Positions 24,880-33,171 are shown, numbered from the stretch's first letter. The stretch is 52,054 nt of DNA from Deltaproteobacteria bacterium (GCA_015233515.1 JADFXS010000003.1:1-52054), one strand, 5' to 3'. The notes: a model not told the origin generated them from the letters alone. Numbers and translations are program-made.

Positions 24880-25614
24880 TCAAGGACAATCCACGGTATC
24901 GGTCCCAAGATATGCCTTGACCACCACGGGATCGTTAGCTACTTCCTGGGTTGGGCCTTCAGCGATCTTCGTGCCGAACTGGATGCAGGCCAACCGATCG
25001 GAAAGACCCATGATGATTTGCATAATATGCTCAACCATCAGGATGGTTACGCCGCTGTCCCGAGTGCGGCGAATGACGGCCATAATATCGTTCAACTCAC
25101 CCTCGGTCAGTCCCGAAGCGACTTCATCGAGAAATAATAATTTGGGAGAACTGGCTAAAGCGCGCGCCATATCTAGACGTTTGAGTTGCACGGTATTCAA
25201 TTTTTCCGACACGATATTTTCAGAGAGCGGAAATTCAACAAAAGTCAGGAGGTCTCGGCTGTGTTTATATGGGTCTTTGATAACTCCCGGCGGGTTGCCA
25301 AAGAGAGTTGCCGTCAGGACGTTTTCCAGGACAGTCATCTTCGGAAACGGCCGGGGGATTTGGAAGGTTCTGGACAATCCCAGGCGGCACATTTTTTCCG
25401 GAGGCAACCCCGTGGTTTCCTGGCCAAAAAAGAAGACAGAGCCTGATGTGGGTGGATTCAGGCCAGCAATGGCGTTGAGGAGAGTGGTCTTGCCGGCGCC
25501 GTTGGGTCCGATCAAGCCGACGATCTCTCCCTGGTTCACATGCATGGATACCTGGTTAACCGCGGTCAATCCGCCAAATTGCTTGGTCAGTGCTTTTGTT
25601 TCCAAGGCTTTCAT
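24880..25614 (-). CDS. livG: Branched-chain-type ABC transporter ATPase LivG
   Basis: A 244-aa ABC ATPase with Walker A GPNGAGKTT, an RTFQIPRPF Q-loop region typical of LivG, Walker B LLFLDEVASGL and a VEHIM switch. The signature region, where LSGGQ is expected, reads VQLKRLDMARALA, so the canonical Leu-Ser-Gly-Gly is not visible; see findings. The ATG at 25614 is chosen over an in-frame GTG at 25626 because of GGTGA upstream. It sits 87 bases before livF. Confidence 0.88.
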   Translation of the reverse strand: MKALETKALTKQFGGLTAVNQVSMHVNQGEIVGLIGPNGAGKTTLLNAIAGLNPPTSGSVFFFGQETTGLPPEKMCRLGLSRTFQIPRPFPKMTVLENVLTATLFGNPPGVIKDPYKHSRDLLTFVEFPLSENIVSEKLNTVQLKRLDMARALASSPKLLFLDEVASGLTEGELNDIMAVIRRTRDSGVTILMVEHIMQIIMGLSDRLACIQFGTKIAEGPTQEVANDPVVVKAYLGTDTVDCP

Positions 25615-25682
25615 AGATTTCACCACACTTTTTTCAAACAGCGGCGCCGATGATTTTTCCGCGCCGCTGTTTATTCTCTCAG

Positions 25683-26942
25683 TTATTTACGCACTTCCAA
25701 AGCTCTCTCGGCTATATCCGCCGGATAGACTATATCACCTTTTCCGTCTTTATACTGAATGACCGGGAAGAAATATGCATCAGGCGCGATGACCAGATCC
25801 GGCCATGTTTCCTTGGTAAAGCGGTACTCTTTCATTATTATGGCGCCTTCGGCCGCCGAGTAGGTAATTTTACCGGTGACCATTTCCTCGACGAGAATCT
25901 TATAAGCGGTTTCCTTGTCGATTTTGCCGTATTTCTCAAGAGCCCGCTTCAGTATTTTGATGAAATAGTTGGCATAATCATAAGATAGACCGCCGGTGGA
26001 AGGACTGGCCTTAATTTTTGCCTTGGCTTCCCAGGCCTTGGCCCATTCCTTGGCTTGCGGTGAGACCAATTGGGGGATCATATCAAGCACGCCGTTGGAA
26101 GATGAACCGGTCATTTTGTACCAGTCCCCGGCCCAACCTAGACCATCGGCAATGATAGCGGCTTTTAAGCCGACTTCCTGAGCCTGTTTGATCAACGCGG
26201 ACATAACCGGCAATGACGAACTGGTGCCGGCGATGGCGGCTACTCCGGCTTTCTTGTATTTACTCAAGAGCGGATAAAAGTCCGTCTGGGTGATCGGAAA
26301 ATAATCCTCGGAAAGAATTTCCCAACCAATTTTAGCGAATTCTTTCTTAAAAGCCGCACCGGTGCCACGCCCCCAATCGGTATCTTCGCCGTAAATGGCC
26401 ACCAGTTTCTTTTCGGGCTTGAAGATTCCTTTTTCTATGGCCTTGTTTAAACTTTCGACGTAACCCTGCATCAAATCTCCGGGAACAGGCCAGCCTTTGC
26501 CACCCCAATAGCTATATTTCTGGGGATCGGCCTTGTATTTCTGGTTTACTATCTCGGTAGAACCAAAAGCCAGGAAATGGGGAATTTTATATTGGGCGGA
26601 AACATCCATGACCGATACGGAAACCGAGCTGTTCCATCCGCCCAAACCGATCTGAATGCCTTGACGTTCAACCGCTTCGGCATACGCGGTGGCTGCTTTG
26701 GCCGGATCGGACTGGTCGTCTATCCAAACCAGTTCCAATTTATAGTCGCCGATTTTGTACCCGATTTTTTCCATGGCCATCAAAGTGGAAGCTTTGAACT
26801 GTTGGCCGGCATCCGCGCAAGGACCGGTAAAAGGCCCAAGCACGCCGACCTTAAGAACTTTGTCCTCCGCCAATGCAAAATTTCCACAGAGTAAGAGAAT
26901 CAGGGCAAGAGCAGAAAATACAACAAAACATTTTTTCATCAT
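25683..26942 (-). CDS. Branched-chain-type ABC transporter substrate-binding protein LivK-like
   Basis: A 419-aa secreted protein. Residues 1-25 are a signal peptide ending FALAED, and the mature part opens with VLKVGVLGPFTGPCADAGQQF as in periplasmic binding proteins of type I. Central segments such as AIYGEDTDWGRGTGAAFKKEF fit the family. AAGGAG lies seven bases before the ATG. A small hairpin (CATCGG/CCGATG, about 26960-26978) lies in its leader. The ligand is unknown; from context an N-methylated amine is inferred. Confidence 0.9.
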   Translation of the reverse strand: MMKKCFVVFSALALILLLCGNFALAEDKVLKVGVLGPFTGPCADAGQQFKASTLMAMEKIGYKIGDYKLELVWIDDQSDPAKAATAYAEAVERQGIQIGLGGWNSSVSVSVMDVSAQYKIPHFLAFGSTEIVNQKYKADPQKYSYWGGKGWPVPGDLMQGYVESLNKAIEKGIFKPEKKLVAIYGEDTDWGRGTGAAFKKEFAKIGWEILSEDYFPITQTDFYPLLSKYKKAGVAAIAGTSSSLPVMSALIKQAQEVGLKAAIIADGLGWAGDWYKMTGSSSNGVLDMIPQLVSPQAKEWAKAWEAKAKIKASPSTGGLSYDYANYFIKILKRALEKYGKIDKETAYKILVEEMVTGKITYSAAEGAIIMKEYRFTKETWPDLVIAPDAYFFPVIQYKDGKGDIVYPADIAERALEVRK

Positions 26943-27099
26943 ACACTCACTCCTTTTTTCATCGGACTACTACCGATGTTTCTCGCTGGTTTGGTTTTCG
27001 AAAGGACACTAGACAACAGGAAAACACTTTGTGTTAACGACAGCCCGGGACAGCGTGACCATTCTTCTGGAATTTCATCGAAAAATCACTTTTCACAAA

Positions 27100-27365
27100 T
27101 ATTGAAGATCCTCGCGGCAAGCGGCGAGGAATCTTCAACATGTAAAGAACGAACGCATTTTAGAACACATCTCAAAAAAGCTCTTTGGCTCAATCTCTTC
27201 GTCGGAGGCCGTAAGCCAATCCTCAAAATATGTTCAATATTCCTCCGGTTGGCCTTCAGCCTCCTCCTCGACCTTGGACCAAATTCCTTTTTTTGAGAAG
27301 TGTTCTAGTTTTTTTGTTCGCTAACCCCGCGGTAAGCCACGGGGAATGCGTTCGCTGGCATGTTC
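27100..27365. repeat. Family A two-hairpin repeat, interrupted by a MITE-like element
   Basis: The two halves of the roughly 120-base repeat described at 36091-36209 are present as 27100-27160 (palindrome TTGAAGAT...ATCTTCAA) and 27306-27365 (GTTCGCTAACCCCGCGG... to GCATGTTC), with the 143-base element 27163-27305 between them. It fills the gap between the corrinoid gene and the livK-like gene. Confidence 0.65.
27163..27305. mobile_element. MITE-like palindromic element flanked by TA
   Basis: A 143-base element begins GAACACATCTCAAAAAAG and ends with the inverse of GAACACTTCTCAAAAAAA, giving about 28-base imperfect terminal inverted repeats. It is bounded by TA on both sides (27161-27162 and 27306-27307), as for IS630/Tc1-mariner-type insertions. 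The inner part is also self-complementary (GATTGGCTTACGGCCTCC against GGTTGGCCTTCAGCCTCC), so the whole element is one long imperfect palindrome. It has no coding capacity. Its centre is similar to the family B repeats. Confidence 0.65.
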
Positions 27366-27369
27366 GAAA

Positions 27370-27999
27370 TCATGCAAAATTTTTAGCCAGCTTACTGGCG
27401 GAACCGGCATCGGAAGCAAAGCCGTCCGCGCCGATTTCGTCAGCAAAAGTCTGGGTTACCGGCGCTCCGCCAATCATCACTTTAACCTTGTCCCGCAAAC
27501 CACTTTCCACCAAAGCATCGATGGTTTTCTTCATCATGGGCATCGTGGTGGTCAGCAACGCGGACAAGGCTACAATATTGGCATTCCGTTCCTTAATAGC
27601 CTTGATGAAATGCTCCGGCGCCACGTCAACGCCAAGGTCCGTGACTTCAAAACCAGTACTTTCCATCATCATTTTAACCAGGTTCTTGCCAATGTCATGC
27701 AAATCGCCCTTAACCGTGCCAATGACAATTTTTCCCCGAACCACAGTCGATTCCGTGCTTAATAATGGTTTTAAAATCTCCAAGGAAGCGTTCATGCATT
27801 GGGCCGACTGAAGCACTTCGGGGATGAAGAGGTCCCCGTTTTGCATTTTTTCGCCGACAATATCCATCCCTTTGATAAGTCCGTTGTTCAGAATGTCATC
27901 GGCCCCCACGCCATCGTGGAGGGCTTTTTTTACAAGGCCGGTCACGGCCTCGGACTGTCCGTCAATGATCGCTTTCATCAGCTCGCTAAAATCAATCAT
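27370..27999 (-). CDS. Methyltransferase cognate corrinoid protein (MtbC/MttC family)
   Basis: A 209-aa cobalamin-binding protein. Residues 1-85 form the helical cap and about 88-209 the Rossmann-like B12 domain, with the base-off motif GDLHDIGKN, in which His101 is the expected lower cobalt ligand, and later GGAPVTQTFADEIGADGFASDA. It accepts a methyl group from an MttB-type enzyme and passes it on. The frame is open to 28104, but the ATG at 27999 has GGAGG eight bases upstream. It is downstream of two mttB-family genes on the same strand, which are its likely partners. No reductive activator (RamA type) or methyl-tetrahydrofolate transferase gene was recognised in the window. Confidence 0.93.
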   Translation of the reverse strand: MIDFSELMKAIIDGQSEAVTGLVKKALHDGVGADDILNNGLIKGMDIVGEKMQNGDLFIPEVLQSAQCMNASLEILKPLLSTESTVVRGKIVIGTVKGDLHDIGKNLVKMMMESTGFEVTDLGVDVAPEHFIKAIKERNANIVALSALLTTTMPMMKKTIDALVESGLRDKVKVMIGGAPVTQTFADEIGADGFASDAGSASKLAKNFA

Positions 28000-28237
28000 T
28001 ATATGATCCTCCAAACTGGATTTTGTTCTTATAGGCCTAGGAAAACCAAAGTAAGCGGATTTGGCCTCCGTCAGGAATGGCGGAAAACACAGACTCGTCC
28101 GCAACGGATCAAGCTCATTTCAACCCGGGTGAGAAACGGTTGGATCCGACTTGTCCTTGTTTCGAGCCAGTTTTCAAATATGCATGCCCGATGAAGGAAT
28201 CCACGATCGACGTTATATTGAAAAAGGAAAAAATTTT

Positions 28238-28277
28238 ACTTCCGAGACATGGGGGCAAGGGGCTATGCCTCGGAAGT
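28238..28277. repeat. 13-bp-stem hairpin between mttB and the corrinoid gene
   Basis: ACTTCCGAGACAT (28238-28250) pairs with ATGCCTCGGAAGT (28265-28277) with one mismatch and a 14-base loop. On the minus strand it is followed by AAAATTTTTT, so it could be a weak terminator or an mRNA-processing site that sets the ratio of corrinoid protein and transporter to methyltransferase. It is placed in a 295-base gap that otherwise holds no gene. Confidence 0.55.
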
Positions 28278-28294
28278 ATTTTAAAAATAGAGGA

Positions 28295-29731
28295 TTATTT
28301 CCATTCGGCTTGCATCCGGTCGAGTTCTTTGACTATCTCGTCCGGCAGGGGTTGGGGCCGATGTTCCATCAATTCCAGAGTCAGTGCCTGGAGTCTCTGC
28401 TCAAATGTCTTGGCGCCGCTGTTTTGCCATTTTTCGTAGCGCATTCTCTCAAAAATCCGGGAATAACGAATTTCACGGAAATGTTTCAAGGTATGCTTAT
28501 GTTGAATATAGTTTCCGCCCGGGCCGACGTTATCGATAACGTCCAGCGCCAGAGTTTCGGGAGTGACGGGCATACCTTTCATGAAATGCTTTACATAATC
28601 AACAATTTCGTTGGCCAGGACCATGTATTCCGGGGAAACCAGGACACCGTGATCCATCCAACTGCTGCAGTCGTGAACCAATCCGGAGCCGATGGCGGCC
28701 GAAGCGAAACATTGAATGGCGGTTTCCACTCCCGCCTGGGCATCGCAGAATTTGGCGTCGGTACAACCACCGGTTCCGAAGAACGGAAGTTGGTAAAACT
28801 GGGCCATCTGCGCCAACGCGCCAACGCTCATGGCTAATTCCACCGCGCCATAAGAGAATATGGAGGTCTTCATATCCATGGCCGTGGTGAAGGCTCCATA
28901 TATAAATGGCGCCCCGGGATTGATCAACTGCTGCAGCACCAGGCCGCTCAAGGATTCCGCGCTGCCCTGAGCAACCAAGCCGGCCAGGGTGGCCGGAGCG
29001 GAGCCGCAAGCTTGCGGCGCCGGAAAGTTGATAAGCGGAATGCCCTCTTCCGCGCAGTAAATTATCTTGTCCACCGCCGGATCATAATAGACCAAAGGCG
29101 AGATGGGCTCGGAATAATGGACAATATAGGGCGTCTTTTTAAAATTCTCTTTTCCGCCGCAAAGCAGCAAGGCCATCTCATAGATGTTCTTGACGCTATT
29201 GGTGTCTTTACAGCAGAAAACCAGCGGCTTTTCGCAAAATTCCATGACATTGCGAGCCACGACTCGGTCGGCGGTGTCAGCCGGAGCGTCGGAAGCCAAA
29301 CCGATGGTCATGCACCATTCGAAATTGGGCAGAGCGTCGCAAAGGGCCGCCGCCACTTTCACGTGTTCACTGGTGAAACGGCTGCGAACATGGGTTTTCG
29401 GGTCCAGATAGTCGATGCAATCCAGACTCGGCCCAAAATATGTTTTATCCAGTTCCAATACCACCGTCCGCTCACCGGTTCGTTTTCCCAATACCAGGCG
29501 GGATGGAGCAGTCCGGATAGCCTTTTCGACCATCCAGGAGGGAATGCGTACCCGATCGCCGATAACCTGCGCGCCGCCGCCGGCCAATATCTCCAACCCT
29601 TTGGGGTGGGTCATTTTCACGCCGATACGTTCAAGTATTTCCAGAGTCGCGTTGTGAATCACCGCGATCTGTTTTTCATCGATAAATCGCATTTGTGGTT
29701 TGAAGTAAAGTTCATCCATGTTCATTCCCAT
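28295..29731 (-). CDS. MttB-superfamily corrinoid methyltransferase, non-pyrrolysine type (1)
   Basis: A 478-aa protein of the trimethylamine methyltransferase superfamily (COG5598). Family-like segments include IHNATLEILERIGVKMTHP at the N-terminus, LLCGGKENFKKTPYIV, then the glycine-rich FGTGGCTDAKFCDAQAG near residue 325. There is no in-frame TAG, so it lacks pyrrolysine and belongs with MtgB-like enzymes that demethylate betaines or related quaternary amines. GGGAG lies seven bases before the ATG. It follows the ornithine-cyclodeaminase-family gene by 33 bases. The substrate is unknown. Confidence 0.9.
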   Translation of the reverse strand: MGMNMDELYFKPQMRFIDEKQIAVIHNATLEILERIGVKMTHPKGLEILAGGGAQVIGDRVRIPSWMVEKAIRTAPSRLVLGKRTGERTVVLELDKTYFGPSLDCIDYLDPKTHVRSRFTSEHVKVAAALCDALPNFEWCMTIGLASDAPADTADRVVARNVMEFCEKPLVFCCKDTNSVKNIYEMALLLCGGKENFKKTPYIVHYSEPISPLVYYDPAVDKIIYCAEEGIPLINFPAPQACGSAPATLAGLVAQGSAESLSGLVLQQLINPGAPFIYGAFTTAMDMKTSIFSYGAVELAMSVGALAQMAQFYQLPFFGTGGCTDAKFCDAQAGVETAIQCFASAAIGSGLVHDCSSWMDHGVLVSPEYMVLANEIVDYVKHFMKGMPVTPETLALDVIDNVGPGGNYIQHKHTLKHFREIRYSRIFERMRYEKWQNSGAKTFEQRLQALTLELMEHRPQPLPDEIVKELDRMQAEWK

Positions 29732-29764
29732 ATTAATTCTCCCTTAGAAAAACGTGGCTTTTAT

Positions 29765-30745
29765 TTACAGCTGAAGCAGAGTTCCGATGTTCTTTTCCTT
29801 GGCTCGCTTATAGACAAGAGGGGCCACCGACATGTCTTCCAGGGCTATTCCCAGGTTAGCCGCGAAATTTCTCTCATCGTTATTTTCCCGGCCGGCCTTC
29901 TTGCCGGTGACCAGTTCACCCAATTCGGCATGCACTTCCGGGCAACCCTGGAAGTATCCCGCCGAATTTTTGTAATAATTATACTGGCCCAAATGATCGG
30001 TCGTCCATTTGTTCGCCTGCTTGACGGCATCTCGCGACCAGAATGAATCAAAGTCGACCAGTGAAGCAAAAGCACCCGGATCAAGCCAATTCGCCTTGAT
30101 GGTTTCATGAGGTTTCTTGAGAATCGGCCCGGCAGTAACCACAATGTCACGCCCGGTAACGGCTTGGCGAGGATCTTTCACTATTTCAACTTCAAGGCCG
30201 AGCTTTTTAGCGAAACCGGCGAGTTGTTTGGCGCGCTCGGCGTCGACATCAAAAGCCTTGACGTCCTTCAGAGGAAAAAGAACATTCATGGCTTCCAAAT
30301 TGGCATGACCCTGGACACCACAAGCTAGAATTCCGATCTTCGATGATTCTTTTCTAGCCAGATATTTCGCGGAGATGGCCGAGGCCGCGCCGGTTCTCAT
30401 GGCGGTGATCCAGGCGCAATCCATGACTGATATAGGAATACCGGTCATCGGGTCGTTCAAGATCAGCAAGCCGGTAATATATGGCAGACCTTTAGCTTGA
30501 TTCGGAGGATACCCGCTGACCCATTTGACACCAGCGGAATCGAGAGCCGGGATGCTGGCCGGCATGGCGTGAATAAAATTATCCCCACCCTCTCCCGGAT
30601 GAATACCAGGTTTTGGAGGCATTTCGACTCTTCCATGACCCATTTCCACAAAACCTTTTTCAACTTCGGAAATGACCTCGGCCATGGTCAAGCCGAGAGA
30701 AACAACATCTGCCTTGCTAAGGTAAAGTAATTCTTGTTTCTGCAT
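29765..30745 (-). CDS. Ornithine cyclodeaminase / mu-crystallin family protein
   Basis: A 326-aa NAD(P)-binding protein. It has the N-terminal substrate region (GVKWVSGYPPNQ, with the Lys that is catalytic in the family), the turn MRTGAASAISAKYLA and a Rossmann segment IGILACGVQGHANLEA. Members include ornithine cyclodeaminase, ketimine reductases and alanine dehydrogenases. The central Rossmann glycines read GxxGxxG with Cys in the first gap, acceptable for the family. The ATG at 30745 has AAAGGAG upstream; the open frame to 30802 is ignored. Placed between two mttB genes, it probably acts on the demethylated amino acid or imine product, which is inference. Confidence 0.88.
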   Translation of the reverse strand: MQKQELLYLSKADVVSLGLTMAEVISEVEKGFVEMGHGRVEMPPKPGIHPGEGGDNFIHAMPASIPALDSAGVKWVSGYPPNQAKGLPYITGLLILNDPMTGIPISVMDCAWITAMRTGAASAISAKYLARKESSKIGILACGVQGHANLEAMNVLFPLKDVKAFDVDAERAKQLAGFAKKLGLEVEIVKDPRQAVTGRDIVVTAGPILKKPHETIKANWLDPGAFASLVDFDSFWSRDAVKQANKWTTDHLGQYNYYKNSAGYFQGCPEVHAELGELVTGKKAGRENNDERNFAANLGIALEDMSVAPLVYKRAKEKNIGTLLQL

Positions 30746-30821
30746 GATAGATATTTCTCCTTTAAATGTCGGCGTGGACCCTGGAGGATCGAGGGACGCC
30801 AAGATTAAAAATCGATACTTG

Positions 30822-30931
30822 AATCTCCCGGCCGCGAGCCGCGGAGAATCTCCGACATGTGAGGCAAAAAAACTTTTTATTTTCGCTGGTTAACCCCGCG
30901 GCAAGCTGAGGGTTAGCGAGCCTGCATGTTC
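30822..30931. repeat. Family A two-hairpin repeat
   Basis: Same organisation as the copy at 36091-36209: a palindrome around CCGCGAGCCGCGG, a spacer with AAAAAAACTTTTTATTTT, a second palindrome around TTAACCCCGCGGCAAGC..GGGTTAGCG, ending GCATGTTC. It occupies most of the gap between the ornithine-cyclodeaminase-family gene and the second mttB and overlaps the last two bases of the latter. Confidence 0.6.
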
Positions 30932-32357
30932 AAAAGCGCGTGTTTTCGTCCTTTCGCTTGGCGACAAATTTGGACAAGTCCGACTCCAGCGCCGCATCTA
31001 TATCCGGTTTTTCATAAGCGCCGAGCCTTTTAAGCAGCATATCCCTGGCGTAATCTTCCACCCGCCGACCAGATTTCCGAGTCCATGAGCTATGATCTTG
31101 TTTGCTGTAAAGATCGAATTTGAAGAAGGCCGTCCGACAGGATTTCAACGTCTCCGGCTCCATTAAATAGTTCCCTCCGATGCCCATCTTTTCGATGGAT
31201 TCCAGGCTCAGACTTTTTTCATTGATCTTGGGCGGAGATAGAGTTCGTCGGATCATGCCGCATAGCTCTTCATCGATCAGCCACTTTTCAAGGCTTACGC
31301 CCAAATAGCCGCCGATCATTCCACAAGCATGAAGAATGAAATGCGCGCCTTCTCCAAATGATTGGCTTAATATCAGAGCGCCCTCCGCCAAAGCTTGGGC
31401 GTCGGAAACATGAGCGTCGGTCAGGGACCCGCCGGTTCGACAGGGTAGCTTATAATAACCGGCCAGCTGAATGGCGGCGCAACCGATCAAGACCGTTTCG
31501 GGCGATCCAACACTAGCGGTTCCATTTTTCATGTTCGTGGGGCAAGACGTGGTGCCGTAAATAACCGGCGTCCCTGGACCAACCAGCTGGGATAGGACGA
31601 TCCCGGCCAAAAGCTCGGCATTCATAAGCACCAAGAGACCAGCCAGATTCACCGGGCCGGATGTTCCGGCCATGAGCATATTCGCGATACAAAGCGGCTG
31701 TCGGTAACGCGCGTATTCGATGATTGATCCCGCCATCTCTTGCGCGTATCGCAGCGGCGACAGAGAATTTATCAGCCCGATCATCACCGGCGTGTTGCTG
31801 AGTTTTTCCATACCGCCGAAGACGATCCCGGCCATCTCCAAGCTGTCACGGGCCGCGGCTCTGGTATCGGTGCTGCCCATGAACGGCTTGTTGCAAAGGA
31901 CGATATTGGAAAAAAGCATGTTCAAGTAAGAGCTTTCCGCGCGAATATCATTGGGTTGAACATGCTTGAAACCATTCATGTCAACATGACGGGAAGTTTG
32001 AACCAGTTTGCAGATATTATCGTAATCTTCCATGGTGCCGGGCCGTTGGACCCCGGTACTGGAATAAACGAACGGCGCTCCATATGTCCCTACAAAAACC
32101 TGATCGTCTTCACCGATGAAAACACTTCTTTCAGGGTTTCTGGCGGTGAGTTTAAATCGCGACGGGACGGTTTCCAGTGCTTTGAATATTTCATCTTCCG
32201 TGAAATACACTACTTGGCCATCAACCCTAAATCCGCTTTTTTTAAAAATAGTTATAGCTTGAGGATCGTTGAAGGCTACTCCCGATTTTTTTAGAACCGA
32301 CATGGAGGCTTTATGTATTTTGGTAATTTCTTCTATAGTAAAATTTTTTCTGGCCAT
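30930..32357 (-). CDS. MttB-superfamily corrinoid methyltransferase, non-pyrrolysine type (2)
   Basis: A 475-aa protein with the same fold marks as the other MttB-like gene: IHKASMSVLKKSGVAFNDP near the start, FGGMEKLSNTPVMIGLI in the middle and RTGGSLTDAHVSDAQALAEG near residue 325. By eye it is clearly diverged from the first copy, so the two probably act on different substrates or successive methylation states. There is no in-frame TAG. GGAG lies seven bases before the ATG. It is the first gene behind the sigma-54 promoter at 32553-32570. Confidence 0.9.
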   Translation of the reverse strand: MARKNFTIEEITKIHKASMSVLKKSGVAFNDPQAITIFKKSGFRVDGQVVYFTEDEIFKALETVPSRFKLTARNPERSVFIGEDDQVFVGTYGAPFVYSSTGVQRPGTMEDYDNICKLVQTSRHVDMNGFKHVQPNDIRAESSYLNMLFSNIVLCNKPFMGSTDTRAAARDSLEMAGIVFGGMEKLSNTPVMIGLINSLSPLRYAQEMAGSIIEYARYRQPLCIANMLMAGTSGPVNLAGLLVLMNAELLAGIVLSQLVGPGTPVIYGTTSCPTNMKNGTASVGSPETVLIGCAAIQLAGYYKLPCRTGGSLTDAHVSDAQALAEGALILSQSFGEGAHFILHACGMIGGYLGVSLEKWLIDEELCGMIRRTLSPPKINEKSLSLESIEKMGIGGNYLMEPETLKSCRTAFFKFDLYSKQDHSSWTRKSGRRVEDYARDMLLKRLGAYEKPDIDAALESDLSKFVAKRKDENTRF

Positions 32358-32552
32358 AATGAGTCTCCGTTATGATTCCCGACGAATCTTAAAGGGAGTT
32401 AGTATAAACTTACGCATTGATTCTCCTTGAAGACCAAACTTCGCGACTTCGCACATACAGATGAGCGCACTCCCCGCGGCTTGTTCCGAGGAGCTTCAAT
32501 CTTTTTGGGAGGTGTTAGTCAGTGCTTTGGACACTCTAATTGTAGATTGGGA

Positions 32553-32570
32553 GAGCAAGCACTGTGCCAG
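32553..32570 (-). promoter_or_regulatory. Sigma-54 promoter of the mttB-liv cluster
   Basis: The minus strand reads CTGGCACAGTGCTTGCT, which matches the -24/-12 consensus YTGGCACGNNNNTTGCW at every fixed position except the G after TGGCAC. The invariant GG and GC are ten bases apart. It lies about 195 bases before the start codon of the second mttB. Confidence 0.85.
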
Positions 32571-32618
32571 TTGTTCAAATGGACGGATTTGGGTCTATTG
32601 GCCGGTTATTATTGAGTA

Positions 32619-32641
32619 AAAATATTGTGCTCCAATATTTT
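32619..32641. promoter_or_regulatory. Palindrome, possible activator site (UAS 1)
   Basis: AAAATATTG and CAATATTTT form a perfect 9-bp inverted repeat around TGCTC, 49 bases upstream of the -24 element of the mttB promoter. Confidence 0.5.
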
Positions 32642-32669
32642 AAAAATTTCTTTTTAAAAAAATCCGAAA

Positions 32670-32703
32670 AATATTTTTATTTTTGTAAAAAAATAAAAAT
32701 ATT
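32670..32703. promoter_or_regulatory. Palindrome, possible activator site (UAS 2)
   Basis: A perfect 15-bp inverted repeat: arms AATATTTTTATTTTT (32670-32684) and its complement (32689-32703) around GTAA. It lies about 100-135 bases upstream of the -24 element, the usual distance for sites bound by Fis-type sigma-54 activators, and shares the AATATT core with UAS 1. It is A/T only, so a bent-DNA or chance origin is possible. Confidence 0.5.
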
Positions 32704-32917
32704 CTCTTCCCCGCGATAACTAAATATGACATGGCCCCGCAGGAACAAGGATATAAGGAGGTTATGTGGGAAAAAATATGTGATTTAAACATCTTATATG
32801 GGAAAACCTTAAAACGGCCCGAGACGCCGGCCAGGCATCATTATAATAAAATTACCCTGAGCAGCAACCTTCAAACGTCTTTTTCGGTTTTCAACGCACC
32901 ACGAAATTTAAATTTTA

Positions 32918-33059
32918 GAGGTGACTGCCAAACTAGAAATTTTGGCCCAGATCGAGGAGGGCAAAATTCTGATGCCACGGGAATACTGACGTATTTTGAG
33001 GACTTCAAAATTGAACCCGACAAAGAGTTGGGCCAAAAGGGCAGTTTTGCATTCACCTC
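32918..33059. repeat. Family B palindromic repeat, copy 1 (142 bp)
   Basis: It starts GAGGTGACTGCCAAACT and ends with the inverse of GAGGTGAATGCAAAACTG. The three copies in this window (also 34360-34500 and 36323-36464) share most of their length, including a core CTGACGTATTTTGAGGACTTC. The terminal inverted repeats and lack of a gene make it MITE-like. The open frame 32731-33126 across it is not believed to be a gene. Confidence 0.7.
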
Positions 33060-33079
33060 TTTATTCTTTAAAAATAGAA

Positions 33080-33096
33080 TAGGCACATATTTTGCC
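33080..33096 (+). promoter_or_regulatory. Sigma-54-like promoter of the DMT transporter gene
   Basis: TAGGCACATATTTTGCC on the plus strand keeps GGCAC and TTGC of the -24/-12 consensus with ten bases between GG and GC. It differs at the T before GG, at the G after CAC and at the last position. It lies about 75 bases before the start codon. Confidence 0.6.
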
Positions 33097-33171
33097 CTTC
33101 CTTTAAAGTATCAGGAAGTTCTATAGTCAGGGACAGACTTGAAGAAACGAGCGGGGAGGAGCCCCCAAAAC

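Noticed and set aside
24872..25762. A 296-codon open frame on the plus strand
   Set aside because: Shadow of livG on the other strand, Arg/Ser/Pro-rich as expected for an antisense frame of a GC-balanced gene.
29012..30046. A 344-codon open frame on the plus strand
   Set aside because: Antisense to the MttB-like and OCD-family genes, with no recognisable domain and no ribosome site.
28295..32357. Pyrrolysine-containing trimethylamine methyltransferase
   Set aside because: Both MttB-like frames run to full length with no internal TAG, so they are the non-pyrrolysine type.
32670..32703. Terminator
   Set aside because: The 15-bp inverted repeat is A/T only and would make a weak RNA hairpin; its distance upstream of a sigma-54 promoter suits a protein site better.
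32731..33126. A 131-codon frame upstream of the DMT gene
   Set aside because: Most of it is the family B repeat; the same peptide pattern occurs in the other copies and the DMT promoter lies inside its end.
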